From Candidatus Aminicenans sakinawicola JGI OTU-1 (lineage in GTDB: Bacteria > Acidobacteriota > Aminicenantia > Aminicenantales > Aminicenantaceae): a stretch of DNA of 9,643 nucleotides. The notes under the pieces are model-generated. The model ran no database searches, had not been told where the DNA came from, and saw only the letters and a list, made by a program, of their open reading frames with translations. The stretch is taken from contig AWNV01000130.1 of the NCBI GenBank assembly GCA_000493965.1, positions 1 to 9,643 on the forward strand. The letters run 5' to 3'. A program made the translations under genes and the position numbers. Below are positions 6,334 to 9,643 of the stretch, in pieces (positions within the stretch are counted from its first letter, which is position 1; every line of letters begins with the position of its first letter).

Positions 6334-7872
6334 ATGAAATTTAAAACTTACTTTGTCGAGGATATACCTCGTCGCAAATTTCTCCAGTTGAGCCTGAAAG
6401 GAGGCTTAGCTGTTGCAGCCGCTCCTTCTATTCTGAGTCAGCTTATTTCATGTAAAAGTCAACTTCCAGCTGGTGCAAATTTAAAACTGGATCATCAGAT
6501 TTTGAACAGAACAATTCAAAAAGCCTTGGAAAAGGGAGGCGAGTTTGCTGATGTGTATATCGAGAACAGGATCTCGCGAAGAATACTGATGGAGGAATCC
6601 AAGTTTAAAAGTGCTGTTTTTGGGATAAGTCAGGGAGCAGGAGTAAGAGTTATATCTGGAGACAAAACTGGATTTGCATATTCGGATGATATCACAGAAG
6701 AAAAACTTTTAAGAGCTGCAGAGGTGGCATCATATGTAGCAAGAGGATCAGAAACTGTTGGACCGGTCGACATCCATGAAGGAAAAAGAGACTCCTTTAT
6801 TACGGTTAAGATCCCTCTTGGAGAAGTGACAGATGAAAAACGGATTGAAGTAATGAAGAGGGCTAACCAGGCTGCTTTAGATTATGACTCACGGATAAAG
6901 ATGGCTTCCATAAGTTATTATGATGAAGTCAGGGGACGAACGATTGCCAACAGCGAAAGCCTTTTGCTTAGTGATGAGCTGCCTTTGTTGTTTTTTATTG
7001 TTCAGACACTGGGTGTAGGAAATAACACAAGACACATGGGGCGAGAAAGGCTGAGTAAACATTCAGGATTTGAGATGTTTGAAAAAGTCACTCCAGAAGA
7101 GGTCGCACGGACATGCGCACGAGAGTCTATTGCTATGCTTGATGCAAAGGAATGCCCTGCTGGCAAAATGGATATTGTTATGCAGAATGGATGGGGTGGT
7201 GTTCTTGTACATGAGGCTGTCGGGCATCCTTTGGAAGCTGACAATATTGCCAAGCAGATCGGCGTGTTTACCGGAAAACTTGGACAGAAAGTTGCAAGCG
7301 ATGTATTTACTATGGTTGATGATGGAAGCTTGCCTAATTTCAGAGGAACAACCAATTTTGATGATGAAGGCACTCAGATGAAGAGAAATATTCTTATAAA
7401 AGATGGAGTTCTTGAAAAATACATGACAGACATACTATCAGCCAAACAATTAAAAATGGAAAGAACCGGAAATGGCCGAAGAGAAAGTTTCCGTTATATC
7501 CCTATCCCACGTATGACAAACACTTTCATTGAGAGAGGAAAAGATAAGCCTGAAGATATACTCGCTTCAACAAAGAGCGGCATTTACGTACAGAGCCTTA
7601 GCGGAGGAAGCGTTAATCCGACCACAGGAGTATTTAATTTTACATGTCGTGAAGCTTACCTTGTTGAAAACGGAAAGAAAACGACTCCAGTCAAAGGAGC
7701 AACATTGATCGGGAACTGCCTGGATATTATTTCAAACATTGATGCAGTAGGCAATGACCTGGCTTTTGGTCCAGGAATCTGCGGTAAAGGACAGGAAGCA
7801 GAGGTTTCGGCAGGCCAGCCTACAGTCAGAATCCGGGGGATCAATGTAGGCGGAAGCAGGACAAGAAGGTAA
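6334..7872 (+). CDS. tldD: TldD zinc metallopeptidase, Tat-exported lipoprotein form
   Basis: This is the catalytic subunit of the TldD/TldE peptidase, known in E. coli to act on unfolded peptides, including microcin B17 leader and CcdA. The zinc motif HEAVGH is at 293-298 and the C-terminal cysteine ligand region GICGKGQ at 481-487 (Cys483). The N-terminus adds about 40 residues to the usual length of about 480: it contains PRRKFLQ (12-18), a twin-arginine motif, then a hydrophobic segment and the lipobox LISC (37-40). That predicts Tat export and lipidation at Cys40, whereas classical TldD is cytoplasmic. The start is ATG 6334 with AAGAGG at 6322-6327. A near-consensus promoter precedes it, and tldE follows after 21 bp. 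The family assignment is very secure; export is inferred from the signal. Confidence 0.95.
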   Translation: MKFKTYFVEDIPRRKFLQLSLKGGLAVAAAPSILSQLISCKSQLPAGANLKLDHQILNRTIQKALEKGGEFADVYIENRISRRILMEESKFKSAVFGISQGAGVRVISGDKTGFAYSDDITEEKLLRAAEVASYVARGSETVGPVDIHEGKRDSFITVKIPLGEVTDEKRIEVMKRANQAALDYDSRIKMASISYYDEVRGRTIANSESLLLSDELPLLFFIVQTLGVGNNTRHMGRERLSKHSGFEMFEKVTPEEVARTCARESIAMLDAKECPAGKMDIVMQNGWGGVLVHEAVGHPLEADNIAKQIGVFTGKLGQKVASDVFTMVDDGSLPNFRGTTNFDDEGTQMKRNILIKDGVLEKYMTDILSAKQLKMERTGNGRRESFRYIPIPRMTNTFIERGKDKPEDILASTKSGIYVQSLSGGSVNPTTGVFNFTCREAYLVENGKKTTPVKGATLIGNCLDIISNIDAVGNDLAFGPGICGKGQEAEVSAGQPTVRIRGINVGGSRTRR

Positions 7873-7893
7873 GATATAAAAAAGGAGTTAATC

Positions 7894-9228
7894 ATGGAAT
7901 ATAAAAAATTAGCGGAACAGCTTGTTAATAAATCTTTAAAAAAAGGTGCTGATGAAGCTGAGGTTTACATTGAATTAGGCCGCAATCTCAGCATCGAAGT
8001 GCGGAATGGGGAAGTAGAAACTGTCCAGGAAGCTGCTTCGCACGGTGTCGGTTTTAGAGTTTTTGTAAAAGGAAAGATGGCATTTTCCAGTTGTAATGAT
8101 TTCTCGGATTCAGCTTTAGAAAATACCATTGAAAGTGCTATCATGTTTGCCAGGAATATGACTCAGGATGAAAATAATGTTCTTCCTGAGGACTTGGGTA
8201 TCACACCGGTGGAAAATCTTTATGACCCGTATATCAGTCAGGTCCCAATGGATAAAAAAATTGAGATGGCAAAGAAAGTCGAAAAACTGGCAATGAAAGA
8301 TATTCGCATAACTAAGAGTGCTGGAGCTGGATATTCAGAGGGAGAAGAAGAAGTCTTTCTTGCTAATTCAAGAGGACTTTTAAAAAGCACTAAAATGTCT
8401 GCTTGCTCATTCGGTGTTTATGTTGTAGCTGAAAAAGGAGATCAGAGATCCTCAGGAGGCGAATACTGTTCGAGGCGGAATTTTAAAGATCTAAAATCTC
8501 CTGAAGAAATTGCTGAAAAAGCAGCACGCAAGGCCTATGAAATGCTTGACCCGCAGATGGTCAAAACACAAAAAGCTGAGGTCATCTTTGATACTGATGT
8601 AGCAAGAGCGATTTTAGGCGGAATCTTAGCTGCGGTTAACGGTGAACGCGTTCTTCAAGGAGCAAGTTTTCTTAGGCAAAAAATGGACCAGAAAATTGCT
8701 TCAGAATTGGTAACAATTATTGATGATGGAACTATGCCAAAAGGGATGGGAAGCAGGCCTTTTGACGGAGAGGGAGTTCCAACACAGAAGAGGATAATCA
8801 TAGATAAAGGGGTACTGAAAGGTTTTATGTACAATACTATTGTTGCAAAAAGAGCTGGGATTAAAAGTACTGGTAATGCTTCCCGTAGAAGTTATACAAA
8901 CATTCCCGGAATAGGCGCACATAATTTTTATATGGCAGCTGGCAAGAATTCTCCTGAGGAGATAATACGTGCGACAAAAAAGGGATTGTTATTGAAAGGT
9001 GTAACAGGGTATGGAATAAATCCTGTAAACGGAAATTTCAGCGGAGGAGCTTCTGGTTTCTGGATCGAGAACGGAAAGATCGCTTTTCCGGTAAAAGGAC
9101 TGACAATAGCAGGTACAGCAGATGAGATGCTGAATGGAATAGATATGGTTGGAAGCGATCTGGATTTGAATAGAAGCTTCACTGCACCCACATTTCGTAT
9201 AAAGATTATGCAGATTGGTGGAATCTGA
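7894..9228 (+). CDS. pmbA: TldE/PmbA-like partner of TldD
   Basis: This is the non-catalytic partner subunit of the TldD/TldE heterodimeric peptidase. It shares the family fold, recognisable in the N-terminal GADEAEVYIE segment (18-27), IIDDGTMPKGMGSRPFDGEG (275-294) and the C-terminal NPVNGNFSGGASGFWIENG (376-394). It lacks HExxxH: the corresponding region (about 232-252) has no such motif, as expected for TldE. 444 aa is close to E. coli PmbA (about 450). Unlike its upstream neighbour it has no signal peptide or hydrophobic N-terminus, so on its own it should stay in the cytoplasm. The start is ATG 7894 with AAAGGAG at 7881-7887. The 21-bp gap indicates cotranscription with tldD. Confidence 0.95.
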   Translation: MEYKKLAEQLVNKSLKKGADEAEVYIELGRNLSIEVRNGEVETVQEAASHGVGFRVFVKGKMAFSSCNDFSDSALENTIESAIMFARNMTQDENNVLPEDLGITPVENLYDPYISQVPMDKKIEMAKKVEKLAMKDIRITKSAGAGYSEGEEEVFLANSRGLLKSTKMSACSFGVYVVAEKGDQRSSGGEYCSRRNFKDLKSPEEIAEKAARKAYEMLDPQMVKTQKAEVIFDTDVARAILGGILAAVNGERVLQGASFLRQKMDQKIASELVTIIDDGTMPKGMGSRPFDGEGVPTQKRIIIDKGVLKGFMYNTIVAKRAGIKSTGNASRRSYTNIPGIGAHNFYMAAGKNSPEEIIRATKKGLLLKGVTGYGINPVNGNFSGGASGFWIENGKIAFPVKGLTIAGTADEMLNGIDMVGSDLDLNRSFTAPTFRIKIMQIGGI

Positions 9229-9247
9229 ATTATCCACGTACACATGA

Positions 9248-9288
9248 ATTATTTATGAAAATTTCCGATAACACGACTCATGAATAAT
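9248..9288 (+). other. Weak AU-rich hairpin before the BNR gene
   Basis: ATTATTTATG (9248-9257) can pair with CATGAATAAT (9279-9288) over 10 positions including one G-U pair, around a 21-base loop. The stem has only two GC pairs and no T-tract follows, so it is not a standard terminator. It ends just before the GGGAGG ribosome binding site and could be a leader structure or chance. Confidence 0.2.
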
Positions 9289-9305
9289 CCATGGGAGGAA
9301 GAATT

Positions 9306-9643
9306 ATGAAAAAATATTTATCACTTGCATTTTTAGCTGTTTTTTTGTCTTTCTTCTGTTTTCCTCAAACTGCTAACCCGCAGAATGCTGAGAAAATAGG
9401 CAAGTTATTTGAAAAACTCAAATGGAGAAGCATAGGGCCGGCAAGTATGGGCGGTCGTACAGTTGATATTGATGTTGTAGAAAAACAACCATGGATAATA
9501 TATGCAGCCATAGGGCCGAGTGGTGTATGGAAATCAGAAAATAACGGTATTTCATGGAAGCCGGTTTTCTATAAGGAAAATACTGTTTCTGTAGGGGATA
9601 TTGCTATTGCCCAATCACATCCAAACATAATCTGGGTAGGGAC
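9306..9643 (+). CDS. Secreted sortilin/BNR-repeat beta-propeller protein (partial)
   Basis: Only the first 112 codons are present; the gene continues past the window. An N-terminal signal peptide (about 1-21, basic start, Phe/Leu-rich core) predicts export. The cysteine in LSFFC does not fit a lipobox, so cleavage by ordinary signal peptidase is likelier. The mature N-terminus carries WRSIGPASMGGRTVDIDV followed by IYAAIGPSGVWKS and ENNGISWKPVF. The segment SENNGISW is an Asp-box/BNR motif, and this repeat order is typical of the VPS10/sortilin-like, WD40/YVTN/BNR proteins in the group once called glycosyl hydrolase BNR. These are usually around 1000 aa, but the full size cannot be seen here. 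The start is ATG 9306 with GGGAGG at 9293-9298. Its function is unknown; many relatives are predicted extracellular or cell-surface binding proteins. It lies 77 bp after tldE and may be cotranscribed. Confidence 0.85.
   Translation, partial: MKKYLSLAFLAVFLSFFCFPQTANPQNAEKIGKLFEKLKWRSIGPASMGGRTVDIDVVEKQPWIIYAAIGPSGVWKSENNGISWKPVFYKENTVSVGDIAIAQSHPNIIWVG

Noticed and set aside
7002..7373. 123-codon minus-strand open frame within tldD
   Set aside because: It lies antisense to the conserved zinc-motif region of tldD, and its Ser/Pro-rich composition is a typical antisense artefact.
8928..9245. 105-codon minus-strand open frame over the end of tldE
   Set aside because: It is antisense to conserved TldE sequence; no recognisable domain or ribosome binding site.
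9306..9370. Lipoprotein signal on the BNR protein (LSFFC)
   Set aside because: Phe at -1 and -2 to the cysteine does not match the lipobox; ordinary signal peptidase cleavage is more likely.

Overview
The window is AT-rich DNA from a diderm (Gram-negative type) bacterium: it encodes a TolC-type outer-membrane channel, a periplasmic adaptor, a Tat lipoprotein and a sigma-54 activator. Genes have clear GGAGG/AAGGAG ribosome binding sites, and one has a near-consensus TTGATA-17-TATAAT promoter. Both argue against Bacteroidota, which have unusual promoters and weak Shine-Dalgarno use. The gene content (Tat-exported TldD, sortilin-like BNR protein, sigma-54-controlled MFP/ABC/TolC set) resembles anaerobic candidate lineages such as Aminicenantes/Acidobacteriota. 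That placement is an inference of low confidence.

Region 1 (1-1829): a minus-strand NtrC-family response regulator is followed by a 374-bp divergent control region. This region holds a well-formed -24/-12 sigma-54 promoter (1711-1727) pointing at the export operon, a perfect 8-bp-arm palindrome about 137 bp upstream of the predicted start site, and an extended -10 promoter for the regulator. The simplest reading is that the regulator binds the palindrome and switches on the exporter.

Region 2 (1830-6135): a four-gene export operon encodes a membrane-anchored HlyD/MacA-like adaptor, two tandem stand-alone MacB/LolD-type ATPases (about 56% identical, gapless) and a TolC-family channel. No FtsX/MacB-type permease is present. 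A 10-bp inverted repeat followed by a T-run, with the look of an intrinsic terminator, sits between the ATPases and directly abuts the ribosome binding site of the second, which probably starts at GTG 3899.

Region 3 (6136-9228): a separate unit with its own sigma-70-type promoter encodes a TldD/TldE (PmbA) metallopeptidase pair. TldD carries a twin-arginine signal plus lipobox, so it should act outside the cytoplasm. Its partner TldE has no signal, which raises the possibility of co-export of the folded pair.

Region 4 (9229-9643): the start of a secreted sortilin/BNR beta-propeller protein, cut by the window end. I saw no tRNA, rRNA, CRISPR array, insertion sequence or attachment site.
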